A DNA stretch of 14,684 nucleotides, taken from NCBI GenBank assembly GCA_002423155.1, contig DIUV01000024.1:1-14684 (forward strand). The letters are read 5' to 3'. Shown here in pieces: positions 6,765 through 14,605 of the stretch (its first letter is position 1; every line of letters begins with the position of its first letter). The position numbers and the translations under genes were made by a program. Below the pieces are notes generated by a model that worked only from the letters and a program-made list of their open reading frames with translations, made no database searches and was not told where the DNA came from. The stretch comes from Alphaproteobacteria bacterium UBA6149 (GTDB lineage: Bacteria; Pseudomonadota; Alphaproteobacteria; Rickettsiales; UBA998).

Positions 6765-8336
6765 CTAGCGCAATAATTTATAAGTAACGGAATCATAAAG
6801 CGCATCAAAAGAGGCATCAATTACGTTGGGAGAAATCCCGATTGTGTTCCACACCTTGCCATCTACATCTGTTGTTTCAATCAACACCCGCGTTACGGCT
6901 TTAGTTCCATCCTGTGGGGTTAATATGCGTACCTTATAATCAGTTAGACGCAAGCCTTGTAATGCTGGATAGTGGCTTGCTAAAGCCTTGCGTAATGCTC
7001 CGTCTAGTGCATTTACTGGTCCGTTACCTTCACCAACTTGCATAATCTTTTCGTCATTTATTTTCAGCTTTATAATCGCTTCAGACATGGTAATCAATTC
7101 GCCTTTGGCATTCCAGCGGCGCTCATCCATCACCCGAAAAGAAATAATATCGAAAAAATTGGGCACGTGGTCTAGCTGGCGGCGCACCATCAGTTCAAAG
7201 CTAGCTTCTGCGTCTTCATAGGCGTAGCCTGCTTCTTCGCGTGTTTTTACCTGAGCGACTAACTCATCTATCTTATCGCTATTAGCTAAATTTTCTAATC
7301 CTAATTGTTTTAAACGTGCGACAATGTTTGCCCTACCCGCCTTATCCGATACTAAAATTGCTCGTTCATTGCCGACAATTTCCGGCACAATATGCTCATA
7401 AGAAGTAGCGTCTTTACTCACGGCTGAAACATGCAATCCGCCCTTATGTGCAAATGCTGACGCCCCCACATACGCCGCATGCTGGTTGGCACCGCGATTT
7501 AGTCGGTCATCCACCAAACGAGAAAGCATGGTTAATTTTTGCAAATCATCAACCCCGGTTTCAAAACCCATTTTAAGCATTAGGTTGGGAATTATAGAAA
7601 TTAAATTCGCATTGCCGCAGCGCTCACCAATACCATTAATCGTCCCCTGCACTTGCCGTACTCCGGCTTGCACCGCAGCTAAAGAATTGGCTACCGCATT
7701 TTCAGTATCGTTATGACAATGAATTCCCAAATTAATTCCGGGAATATATTTGGTAATTTCGCTGACAATTGCGGAGATTTCATGCGGTAAAGTGCCGCCA
7801 TTCGTATCGCACAACACTACCCATCTTGCACCCGAATCATACGCTGCTTGTACCATTTCCAATGCCAGGGGAGCATTCGCCTTAAAACCATCAAAAAAAT
7901 GTTCTGCATCAAAGGAAACTTGCTTACCACGTGCAACGGCTAGCTTAATGCTATCTACAATCATGCGCTTATTTTCTTCTGCGGTAATTTCCAGCGCTTT
8001 TTCAATATGAAAATCCCAAGTTTTTCCCACCAAGCAAACTGCGGGTGTTTCGGCTGCTAGAACAGCTGACAAAGAAGGGTCATTTTCTGCTGAGCGCCCT
8101 GCCCGACGTGTCATCCCAAAAGCACAAAGCTGCGCTTTGGCAAGTGCTGGTGGCGCGGCAAAAAACTGATCATCGCGCGGATTTGCCCCTGGCCAACCGC
8201 CTTCAATATAATCAATTCCGAAATTATCCAACGCCTTAGCAATTGCCAATTTATCTGACACCGAAAAATCTACCCCCCTCGCTTGCGAACCATCGCGTAA
8301 GGTGGAGTCGTATAGATATACTCTTTTATCATTCAT
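6765..8336 (-). CDS. cimA: (R)-citramalate synthase
   Basis: Condenses pyruvate with acetyl-CoA to (R)-citramalate, the first step of the threonine-independent route to 2-oxobutyrate and isoleucine. The 523-residue product has an N-terminal HMGL-like TIM barrel opening with YLYDSTLRDGSQ, then GGWPGANPRDDQFF, LCDTNGGTLPHE, HCHNDTENAVANSLAA with the metal-binding His pair, and VQGTINGIGERCGNANL. The C-terminal third, from about residue 390, matches a LeuA-type allosteric/dimer domain. Length and the GGWPGANP sequence fit the roughly 520-residue CimA group rather than LeuA or homocitrate synthase. ATG at 8336 is used; the frame extends to 8363 but would overlap the upstream tautomerase gene, whose stop lies 4 bases before this start. 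It is the last gene of a compact three-gene cluster. Feedback control by isoleucine is expected from the family. Confidence 0.93.
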   Translation of the reverse strand: MNDKRVYLYDSTLRDGSQARGVDFSVSDKLAIAKALDNFGIDYIEGGWPGANPRDDQFFAAPPALAKAQLCAFGMTRRAGRSAENDPSLSAVLAAETPAVCLVGKTWDFHIEKALEITAEENKRMIVDSIKLAVARGKQVSFDAEHFFDGFKANAPLALEMVQAAYDSGARWVVLCDTNGGTLPHEISAIVSEITKYIPGINLGIHCHNDTENAVANSLAAVQAGVRQVQGTINGIGERCGNANLISIIPNLMLKMGFETGVDDLQKLTMLSRLVDDRLNRGANQHAAYVGASAFAHKGGLHVSAVSKDATSYEHIVPEIVGNERAILVSDKAGRANIVARLKQLGLENLANSDKIDELVAQVKTREEAGYAYEDAEASFELMVRRQLDHVPNFFDIISFRVMDERRWNAKGELITMSEAIIKLKINDEKIMQVGEGNGPVNALDGALRKALASHYPALQGLRLTDYKVRILTPQDGTKAVTRVLIETTDVDGKVWNTIGISPNVIDASFDALYDSVTYKLLR

Positions 8337-8340
8337 AATG

Positions 8341-8673
8341 TTATTTCTTATAAGTTTCTGCATTCATCTCACGAATATCCGAAGATATTTTCTCCGCTGT
8401 GGGCACTGATTGAGAAATGATTTTAAATACCATATCGTTCAAAGCATTACGCTGTTCAACAGTGCGACCAGAAAGAATAGAAACCGTAACGTGAATAAAA
8501 CTATTCGCCATTCCTGTAAGCACAAAATCACTATATTCCAACGAACGCGCTTTCACCGAATCAGGATCAAACAAGCCAAATTCTGCCACTGCTTTATGTA
8601 ATTTTTTAGTTAATTCAGCGGTTTCTAAATCCGTTTTTAAATTATCGGAATATTCTATTACTATATGCGGCAT
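8341..8673 (-). CDS. CHMI-like tautomerase (5-carboxymethyl-2-hydroxymuconate isomerase family)
   Basis: Small tautomerase-superfamily protein of 110 residues. It begins MPHIVIEYSDNL, leaving the catalytic Pro at position 1 after Met removal. KARS (about 42-45) and FIHVTVSILSGRTVEQR (about 59-75) correspond to conserved segments of HpcD/HpaF isomerases, and IREMNAETYKK at the end matches the family tail. Classical members isomerise 5-carboxymethyl-2-hydroxymuconate in homoprotocatechuate breakdown, but no other gene of that pathway is present, so the true substrate is unknown. AGGA lies about 9 bases before the ATG. It begins 23 bases after the RNA methyltransferase stop and ends 4 bases before cimA, so it is probably co-transcribed with both. 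Family assignment is firm; the pathway is not. Confidence 0.85.
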   Translation of the reverse strand: MPHIVIEYSDNLKTDLETAELTKKLHKAVAEFGLFDPDSVKARSLEYSDFVLTGMANSFIHVTVSILSGRTVEQRNALNDMVFKIISQSVPTAEKISSDIREMNAETYKK

Positions 8674-8696
8674 TTAACTTTCCTTTTTTAACAAGC

Positions 8697-9962
8697 TTAT
8701 TTTTTAATAAAATAGGCAACTAACTCCAGATGTGCGCTCCAAAAAAACTGGTCAATTGGAGTTGCTTCCGCCAATTCATAACCAGCATTATATAAACTAG
8801 CAGCGTCACGCTCAAAAGTTGCAAGGTTACAAGATACCATAACTATTTTTTTAACGCCAGATTTTGCTAATTGCTGCACCTGTGGCAAAGCTCCATTGCG
8901 CGGTGGATTTATAACCACCCCATCAAAATACTTTAATTCATTATAGTTCAATGGTTTTTTGAATAAATCTCGAATAGAAACAGTAATATAATCTGCTAAA
9001 TCATGCTGTAAAATAGCATTATGCATCGCGCTCGCCATATCTTCACTGCCTTCATAAGCATGTATATGGCGGTTTTTATTGTGCAAAGGGAAACTATAAG
9101 TGCCGCACCCACTATATATATCGGCAATATTGCGGCAATCGGCCAGATATTTTTTTATCAAACTAATTATAAACACTTGCGCCGCCGAACTTGCCTGTAA
9201 AAATGCACCCACAGGTAGCTTTACTGCAATATCGGCGAGGTTTATATGCACATCATTATTTTTAATAATCTGTATTTTATCACCACATATGCAAACTAAA
9301 CGGGTAATTGAGGGATTTTTAGCAAATTCTTGCAAAATTTGCGCATCTGCTGCCGAACAATTTGCCTTTATATGCAAAGCAACATCTAGCCCATCATTCA
9401 CATAACTAACACTTAGCTGCCAAAAGTTACTGGGCTTTTTCATACTCGCCAAACATTTTTGCAATTCTTTTATAAAAACAACAATTTTTGGCTCTAGTAC
9501 TAAACATTTGTTAATCTCTACGATTTTATGGCTATTAGCCTGACTAAATCCAATAACAACTGATTGTTTCTCAACTACAATACGAAACTCCGCCCGCCTA
9601 CGCGCTCCCACCCCAACACTGAATAATTTTGTTACATTATTATCGCTACCAGTTTGTTTTTTTATAATTCGCTGCAATGCACCTCGCTTCAGATTAGCAT
9701 AAACAGGCGCAGATAAATGTTGCAAACTACAACCTCCACACATAGCAAAATGTTCACAAGGTGGGGTTTGTCGTTGCTCGCTCGCAGATAAGATTTGAAC
9801 AATTTCCCCGCGTGAAAAATCCTTATCCTGCTTGGTTATTTGCACTTGTAAAACATCCCCAGCACAGGAAAATGGCACAAAAATTGGTTTATTCTCAAAA
9901 TAACCAACTCCATCACCTAAATCAGCATTATTTATTATATTTAGTTCTATTATTGGCAGCAT
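8697..9962 (-). CDS. RlmD/TrmA-family RNA uracil-C5 methyltransferase
   Basis: SAM-dependent enzyme that methylates C5 of a uridine in rRNA or tRNA. The roughly 420-residue protein starts with a TRAM-like RNA-binding domain (about 1-60). An iron-sulphur motif CEHFAMCGGC (C69, C75, C78) follows, with a likely fourth ligand at C153 in EINKCLVLEPK. The Rossmann methyltransferase domain shows GAFLQAS (about 251), DIYSGCGTYSFPL (SAM loop, about 280), NPPRNGA (about 351), VSCNLATFERD with the catalytic Cys near 377, and HLELVAYF with the catalytic Glu near 412. The four-cysteine cluster is as in RlmD/RlmC (RumA/RumB) rather than TrmA. Which uridine is modified cannot be read from sequence. It leads the cluster with the tautomerase and cimA. 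No strong ribosome-binding site precedes the ATG. Confidence 0.88.
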   Translation of the reverse strand: MLPIIELNIINNADLGDGVGYFENKPIFVPFSCAGDVLQVQITKQDKDFSRGEIVQILSASEQRQTPPCEHFAMCGGCSLQHLSAPVYANLKRGALQRIIKKQTGSDNNVTKLFSVGVGARRRAEFRIVVEKQSVVIGFSQANSHKIVEINKCLVLEPKIVVFIKELQKCLASMKKPSNFWQLSVSYVNDGLDVALHIKANCSAADAQILQEFAKNPSITRLVCICGDKIQIIKNNDVHINLADIAVKLPVGAFLQASSAAQVFIISLIKKYLADCRNIADIYSGCGTYSFPLHNKNRHIHAYEGSEDMASAMHNAILQHDLADYITVSIRDLFKKPLNYNELKYFDGVVINPPRNGALPQVQQLAKSGVKKIVMVSCNLATFERDAASLYNAGYELAEATPIDQFFWSAHLELVAYFIKK

Positions 9963-9973
9963 AATTTAAGTAT

Positions 9974-10002
9974 TTCTTTGTTGGAATAAATATTTTTATA
10001 AT
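9974..10002 (+). promoter_or_regulatory. Candidate promoter for the chemoreceptor gene
   Basis: A consensus -10 box TATAAT (9997-10002) has a poor -35 candidate, TTCTTT (9974-9979), at 17 bases. It lies in the 115-base gap between the divergent methyltransferase and chemoreceptor genes, about 75 bases before the chemoreceptor start. The gap is very AT-rich, so chance matches are likely. Confidence 0.3.
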
Positions 10003-10077
10003 ATAAAGGCTATGTTTGTTTCAAAATGGAATATATAACATCATCCTAAATCTATTAAATTTTATTGGTTCAAAATC

Positions 10078-12156
10078 ATGATTACTCTAAAAATTTCTTC
10101 ACGTATAGCAGTTAGCGTGGTAGCTTTTATCATTCCTGTTGCTGTGTTACTTTACTTTTTTATAGATGGAATTAACACGCAAATAGATTTTGCTAACAAA
10201 GAAAAAACTGGCGATGCTTATTTAAGACCTTTAGTTAGTGCGTTACATCATATTAGTCGGCATGAGCAATTATTATTTAGTGAAGGAAAAAATTCCGCTT
10301 CACTAAATGAATTTACGCAAGCCATTGAACAAGATTTTGCAGGAATAAAAAAAGCTCAGGAACAATATGGCGAAATTTTAGAATTCACCAAAGATGGGTT
10401 AGCCAGTCGCGGTCGAGAAAATTTGGCGCCCCCTTTAGTGCAAGCAAAATGGGAAAAATTATCCGCTTCGATAAACTCCAGCGATACTAATAACTTAAAA
10501 GAACAATATAATAGCGTAATAGCCGACTTACGCGGAATGATTGTGCATGCGGGCGATACTTCCAATCTGATATTAGATCCTGATTTAGATAGTTATTACC
10601 TGATGGATATTGTACTCGCCTCTCTACCTCAAACTATAGACAGAATACACGCTATTTCTCAACTGCTTAACACAAACGAACAACTAACCTTAGCCCAAAA
10701 GAACTCATTGCTTGTAATGCAAGGAATGCTGAGGGAATCTGATCTTGCTCGAACCATAGGAGATTTAGACACTAGTTTTAAAGAAGATAAAAATTTCAAC
10801 GGTGTAAGCTCTACTTTAAAAAGCAATATTGCCCCCAAATTGACCGACCTGCAAACCGCGCATGATGATTTGCAAAAAAGCTTAGATAGCATAATTAATG
10901 GCAACAAAATTTCAGCAGCAGAACTTCAAGAAAATATTGGAAAATTAAATGATGCAAGCATAGCATTATGGAACATAAGCACTAATGAGTTGGATATATT
11001 ATTTGATGCACGTAACGCGGGTCTTGCACAACATAGATTGATCGTTTTGGTCAGTTTTATAGCAGCTTTGGCTTTTGCTATCATTTTCTTTGTTTTTGTA
11101 TCTTTAAGCATTACTAAACCGCTAAAAAATCTACAAAATGCCATGATGAAGATTGCTTCTGGTGCGCTGGAATTCCCCATTCCTTATACCAGAAAAGATG
11201 ATGAAATTGGCGACATGGCACGCACAGTGGAAATTTTCAAAAAAACCTCTATCGAGGCAAATCAATTACAAGCCGAACAAACCCTAGAACATCAGTTGCA
11301 AGCCCAACGTCAACAAAAAGCAGAGAAAAACATTGCCGCTTTCCGTAGTAGAATAGAGGAACTTGTACATAATGTTGCACAATCAGCTGGTGACATGAAA
11401 AACATAGCAAATACAATGGTTAGCGATGCAATAAGTACCGATAGCAATCTGCAAAACACGATTTCAGCCACTTGTGAAACCACGGCTAATGTCTATGCGG
11501 TTGCAGCGGCGGCGGAAGAACTTTCTGCCTCCATAAACGAAATATCTTCGCAAGTATCCCGCTCCGCTGGCATTGCTCAAAATGCTATTAGCAAGGCTCA
11601 TTCCGCAGATGGAACTGTGCAACAACTTTTTAGCTCTGCCCAAAAAATCAATGAAATAATTGGTATGATTAGCGCAATTGCCGAGCAAATTAATTTACTC
11701 GCTTTAAACGCTACTATCGAATCTGCACGTGCGGGTGAATCAGGCAAAGGTTTTGCGGTTGTTGCTTCTGAGGTGAAAAATCTTGCCAACCAAACCTCCA
11801 AAGCTACGGATGCAATTGTTGAACAAATTAATGATATTCAACAAGTAATCAAAGCAGTAATTGATTCACTTAATACTATCCGTGTTACTATTGATGAAAT
11901 GGGAGGCATCTCCACCAGTATTTCCGCTGCGGTAGAAGAGCAAAGTGCTGCAACGCAAGAAATTGCTAAAAACATTCAACACACCTCAACTAAGGTAAAT
12001 GAAGTTTCTCACAATATTAGTAATGCTGGGAAAATGTCTCAACAAACCAATAGCAATTCGCAAAATGTGCTCAGCTCTATCAATTATTTCTCCGATCAGT
12101 CAAATATTCTGACCAAAGAAATATCAGTATTTTTAAAAGAAATGGCGGCGATTTAA
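10078..12156 (+). CDS. Methyl-accepting chemotaxis protein
   Basis: Transmembrane chemoreceptor that controls CheA through CheW and so flagellar (or pilus) movement. The 692-residue product has TM1 at about 10-30 and a mainly helical periplasmic sensor region of about 290 residues. TM2 is at about 321-343 (IVLVSFIAALAFAIIFFVFV), a HAMP linker at about 344-397 ending with DDEIGDMARTVEIFKK, and a long cytoplasmic signalling coiled coil follows. The hairpin tip EQINLLALNATIESARAG (about 535-552) and GFAVVASEVKNLANQTSKAT are diagnostic. The sensor region is larger than a simple four-helix bundle and its ligand is unknown. No C-terminal CheR-binding pentapeptide is seen; the protein ends FLKEMAAI. 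No che genes are nearby, so it is an orphan receptor. The ATG has no strong ribosome-binding site. Confidence 0.95.
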   Translation: MITLKISSRIAVSVVAFIIPVAVLLYFFIDGINTQIDFANKEKTGDAYLRPLVSALHHISRHEQLLFSEGKNSASLNEFTQAIEQDFAGIKKAQEQYGEILEFTKDGLASRGRENLAPPLVQAKWEKLSASINSSDTNNLKEQYNSVIADLRGMIVHAGDTSNLILDPDLDSYYLMDIVLASLPQTIDRIHAISQLLNTNEQLTLAQKNSLLVMQGMLRESDLARTIGDLDTSFKEDKNFNGVSSTLKSNIAPKLTDLQTAHDDLQKSLDSIINGNKISAAELQENIGKLNDASIALWNISTNELDILFDARNAGLAQHRLIVLVSFIAALAFAIIFFVFVSLSITKPLKNLQNAMMKIASGALEFPIPYTRKDDEIGDMARTVEIFKKTSIEANQLQAEQTLEHQLQAQRQQKAEKNIAAFRSRIEELVHNVAQSAGDMKNIANTMVSDAISTDSNLQNTISATCETTANVYAVAAAAEELSASINEISSQVSRSAGIAQNAISKAHSADGTVQQLFSSAQKINEIIGMISAIAEQINLLALNATIESARAGESGKGFAVVASEVKNLANQTSKATDAIVEQINDIQQVIKAVIDSLNTIRVTIDEMGGISTSISAAVEEQSAATQEIAKNIQHTSTKVNEVSHNISNAGKMSQQTNSNSQNVLSSINYFSDQSNILTKEISVFLKEMAAI

Positions 12157-12203
12157 TTTAAATTGAATGCTGAAATTTAGGCATAATTGAAAAAATAACA
12201 ATA

Positions 12204-12604
12204 GAGCTAATTGCAAAACTATTTTGCATCCACATTAATCTCCTTAATCGTCATACCAGCGCACGCTGGTATCCAGTCTTTCCACGGAGAATAAGTTCTA
12301 TAAAACAATAAGTTCCATTAGTGTGGAGAGACTGGATACCGTCTTTCGACGGTATTGACGATGGGGAGAGTAATATCACACTACCCGACACTTTTTTGCT
12401 AAATAAAATATTTATTATATATCAGTACTATCCGTCGTCATTCCTGCTGCGGCTAAGAATCTCTCTTTATACTTGCGAATGCTTAGTTTGTGGTGAAAGA
12501 GATTCTTAGCCGTAGCAGGAATGACGACGGATAGTTTGAAGAAAAACATAAAGTGTCGGGTAGTGTGGAGTAATATACTAATTTAATGATTTTGCAATTA
12601 GCTC
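12204..12604. repeat. Long palindromic element E1, interrupted by E2
   Basis: The ends are a perfect 15-bp inverted repeat: GAGCTAATTGCAAAA (12204-12218) and TTTTGCAATTAGCTC (12590-12604). Inside, 12248-12285 and 12323-12361 form further long arms, including GGTATCCAGTCTTTCCAC against its complement at 17 of 18 bases. Each inner arm carries its own tip hairpin: ATACCAGCG-CA-CGCTGGTAT (12253-12272) and ATACCGTC-TTTC-GACGGTAT (12336-12355). Removing 12377-12576 (E2 plus one target duplicate) leaves a nearly continuous palindrome of about 201 bp. It lies between convergent genes (chemoreceptor and CitE-like lyase), a typical site for non-coding repeats, and could also end transcription. No coding capacity is seen. 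Confidence 0.75.
12377..12567. mobile_element. MITE-like element E2 with terminal inverted repeats
   Basis: A 191-bp element is bounded by perfect 18-bp inverted repeats: CACACTACCCGACACTTT (12377-12394) and AAAGTGTCGGGTAGTGTG (12550-12567). A perfect 9-bp direct repeat, GAGTAATAT, flanks it (12368-12376 and 12568-12576), as expected of a target-site duplication. Inside, 12428-12466 and 12496-12534 form a second inverted repeat matching at 37 of 39 positions, so a transcript would fold into one long hairpin. There is no transposase, so it would have to be moved in trans. The 9-bp duplication limits the possible transposase families but does not identify one. Confidence 0.8.
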
Positions 12605-12613
12605 AATATATAT

Positions 12614-12626
12614 TGTCGTGTAGCTT
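12614..12626. repeat. 13-mer shared with 49-61
   Basis: Second copy of TGTCGTGTAGCTT, 9 bases past the stop of the CitE-like gene and 10 bases outside E1. See the copy at 49-61. Confidence 0.4.
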
Positions 12627-12635
12627 ACAACCAAA

Positions 12636-13517
12636 CTAAAACTCAGCTAATTTTTCAATCGCTTCCGCTAGTTTAATGGTGCGTAATGCTTGGCGGATAT
12701 GCAAAGTTTCCACCATTTGTCCGCCACTAACCGCAATCACGCTTTGTTGCATCTGGGCAGTTTCATAAGCACAGACCATTGCATGAGCGCGTGATAATTG
12801 CTCTTTGGTAGGAGTGAATATTTGGTTGGTAATATCAATTTGCTCGGGGTGAATCAGGGTTTTGCCATCAAAGCCTAGTTTTTTTCCTTCAATACATTCG
12901 CTTTCTAAATCGGATAAATTTCCCAGATTAATAAAAGTACCATCAAAGGCTAATTTTCCATAAGCACGCGCAGCGCATAAAACGGCGCTTAAACTATATA
13001 ATAACGGAGTTCTATCCGTATCATGCGATATTCCCAAACAAGCGCGTAAATCATTAGTGCCCATTACCAAGGCTGCACATTCGGGCACTGCCGCAATTGC
13101 CGCCGCATTGATAACCCCCAAAGGAGTTTCCACATTTGCCCAAATTGCCAAATTTTCTGATGCGCCGAGTTGCCGCGACATGGAAGCCGCTTGTGCTACT
13201 TGCTCAGGATTGGTCACCTTCGGCAGTAACAACGCATCCGCCCCGCCTTGCGCAATCGCAATCAAATCATCCAATCCATCGCGTGAATTAATATCATTAA
13301 TACGCACCACGCGCTCACGATGCCCATAAGCTTTGCTTTTTAAAGCTTTCAGGGCAGATTCGCGCGCCTCTTGTTTTTGCTGGGTGTGAACGGCATCTTC
13401 TAAATCAAAGATAATCACATCCGCTGGCAAACTGCGCGCCTTTTGCATGGCGCGCGCATTATTCGCCGGCACAAATAAAAGGCTGCGCCGAGGGCGTGGT
13501 GCAAAGGGCAACATCAT
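12636..13517 (-). CDS. HpcH/HpaI aldolase / CitE-like CoA-ester lyase
   Basis: TIM-barrel lyase of the CitE/malyl-CoA lyase group, which cleaves or forms C-C bonds in CoA esters such as citryl-, malyl- or citramalyl-CoA. The roughly 293-residue protein opens with RPRRSLLFVPANN (substrate Arg and P-loop-like turn), then IFDLEDAV with a metal-binding Glu, VRINDINSRDGLDDL, LLPKVTNPEQV, WANVETPLGV with the second acidic ligand, and GTNDLRACLG. GFDGKTLIHPEQI marks the end of the barrel. No citrate lyase subunits (citD, citF) are nearby, so it is unlikely to be true citrate lyase beta; an Mcl- or CitE-like role in acyl-CoA metabolism is more plausible. The asd stop TAA is directly followed by GTG-ATG-ATG, so translation is probably coupled; the first ATG (13517) is used, GTG at 13520 being possible. 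Confidence 0.88.
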   Translation of the reverse strand: MMLPFAPRPRRSLLFVPANNARAMQKARSLPADVIIFDLEDAVHTQQKQEARESALKALKSKAYGHRERVVRINDINSRDGLDDLIAIAQGGADALLLPKVTNPEQVAQAASMSRQLGASENLAIWANVETPLGVINAAAIAAVPECAALVMGTNDLRACLGISHDTDRTPLLYSLSAVLCAARAYGKLAFDGTFINLGNLSDLESECIEGKKLGFDGKTLIHPEQIDITNQIFTPTKEQLSRAHAMVCAYETAQMQQSVIAVSGGQMVETLHIRQALRTIKLAEAIEKLAEF

Positions 13518-13520
13518 CAC

Positions 13521-14558
13521 TTAAGCTGCTTTAGATTTGGCTTTTAATGCATAATTACTGATTAATTCTTCAGCAATTTGCACTGCATTTAAAGCCGCAC
13601 CTTTGCGCAAATTATCCGACACTACCCACATATTTAAGCCATGCTTAACTGTAGTGTCCTGACGCAAACGCGAAACATAGGTATTATCATCCCCTGCGCA
13701 TTCAATTGGGGTCATATAACCACCCGCTTCGCGGCGATCTAACACTAAAACGCCTTCTGCTTCTTCTAATAATTCAAAAGCTTGCTCTACGCTAATTGGA
13801 TTTTCAAACTCCACATTAATAGATTCCGCATGTCCAACAAACACCGGCACGCGCACGCAAGTTGCGGATACTTGAATATTTTTATCCATAATTTTTTGCG
13901 TTTCGACCACCATTTTCCATTCTTCTTTGGTGTTGCCATCTTCCATGAAAACATCAATCTGCGGAATTACATTAAAAGCAATGCGTTTAGAAAATTTCGC
14001 TGGTTCTTTGTGTGAGTTGACAAACAAAGCTTTAGTTTGGTCAAATAATTCGTCCATCCCTTCTTTACCCGCGCCCGAAACTGACTGATAAGTAGAAACC
14101 ACAATCCGTTTAATCTTGGCAAAATCATGCAAAGGCTTCAACGCCACCAACATTTGAATAGTCGAACAATTAGGGTTCGCAATAATATTGCGTTTAGCAT
14201 AATCTTTCAGCGCCTCTGGGTTAACTTCGGGCACCACTAAAGGAATACCTTCTTCCATGCGAAAATGGGAAGTATTATCAATCACCACACAACCCGCCGC
14301 CGCAGCCCGAGGCGCATGAATTTTAGAAACACTCGCTCCAGGAGAAAATAACGCAATATCCGTATCAGAAAAATCATATTCTTCCAACACTTGCGCTTTT
14401 AAAATTTTAGTATCCCCAAAGCTAATTTCCTTCCCGCGTGAATTAGCCGACGCCAACGCCACCACTTCATCCGCAGGGAAATTTCTTTCCGCTAAAATCT
14501 CTAAAATCTCCCGACCAACATTCCCAGTTGCCCCAACCACTGCAATTTTATAACCCAT
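13521..14558 (-). CDS. asd: Aspartate-semialdehyde dehydrogenase
   Basis: NADPH-dependent reduction of aspartyl phosphate to aspartate semialdehyde, the branch point to lysine/diaminopimelate, threonine and methionine. The 345-residue protein starts with the dinucleotide-binding loop VVGATGNVGREIL (about 7-19). FSPGASVSK (about 71-79), VIDNTSHFRM and VPEVNPE follow. The catalytic cysteine is C131 in NPNCSTIQ, and YQSVSGAGKEGMDEL follows. The CVRVPVFVGHAESINVEF segment carries the conserved His. The sequence pattern and length fit the usual Gram-negative/alphaproteobacterial Asd group. AAGG about 8 bases before the ATG is a reasonable ribosome-binding site. It is the first gene of a two-gene unit with the CitE-like lyase, with no gap between them. 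The region upstream (14559-14684) holds repeat sequence. Confidence 0.96.
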   Translation of the reverse strand: MGYKIAVVGATGNVGREILEILAERNFPADEVVALASANSRGKEISFGDTKILKAQVLEEYDFSDTDIALFSPGASVSKIHAPRAAAAGCVVIDNTSHFRMEEGIPLVVPEVNPEALKDYAKRNIIANPNCSTIQMLVALKPLHDFAKIKRIVVSTYQSVSGAGKEGMDELFDQTKALFVNSHKEPAKFSKRIAFNVIPQIDVFMEDGNTKEEWKMVVETQKIMDKNIQVSATCVRVPVFVGHAESINVEFENPISVEQAFELLEEAEGVLVLDRREAGGYMTPIECAGDDNTYVSRLRQDTTVKHGLNMWVVSDNLRKGAALNAVQIAEELISNYALKAKSKAA

Positions 14559-14605
14559 TTTTTAAACCTTTTTTATTTTTATAAACCTATTGGCAAACCT
14601 AAAAA

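Noticed and set aside
12321..12509. 62-residue open frame inside the repeats
   Set aside because: It spans the E1/E2 boundary and both inverted repeats, so it cannot be an ancestral gene, and it has no ribosome-binding site.
12204..12604. CRISPR array
   Set aside because: The repeats are inverted and nested, not regularly spaced direct repeats with unique spacers, and no cas genes are present.
12195..12612. Target-site duplication around E1
   Set aside because: Only AATA is shared by the two flanks, which is expected by chance in such AT-rich sequence.
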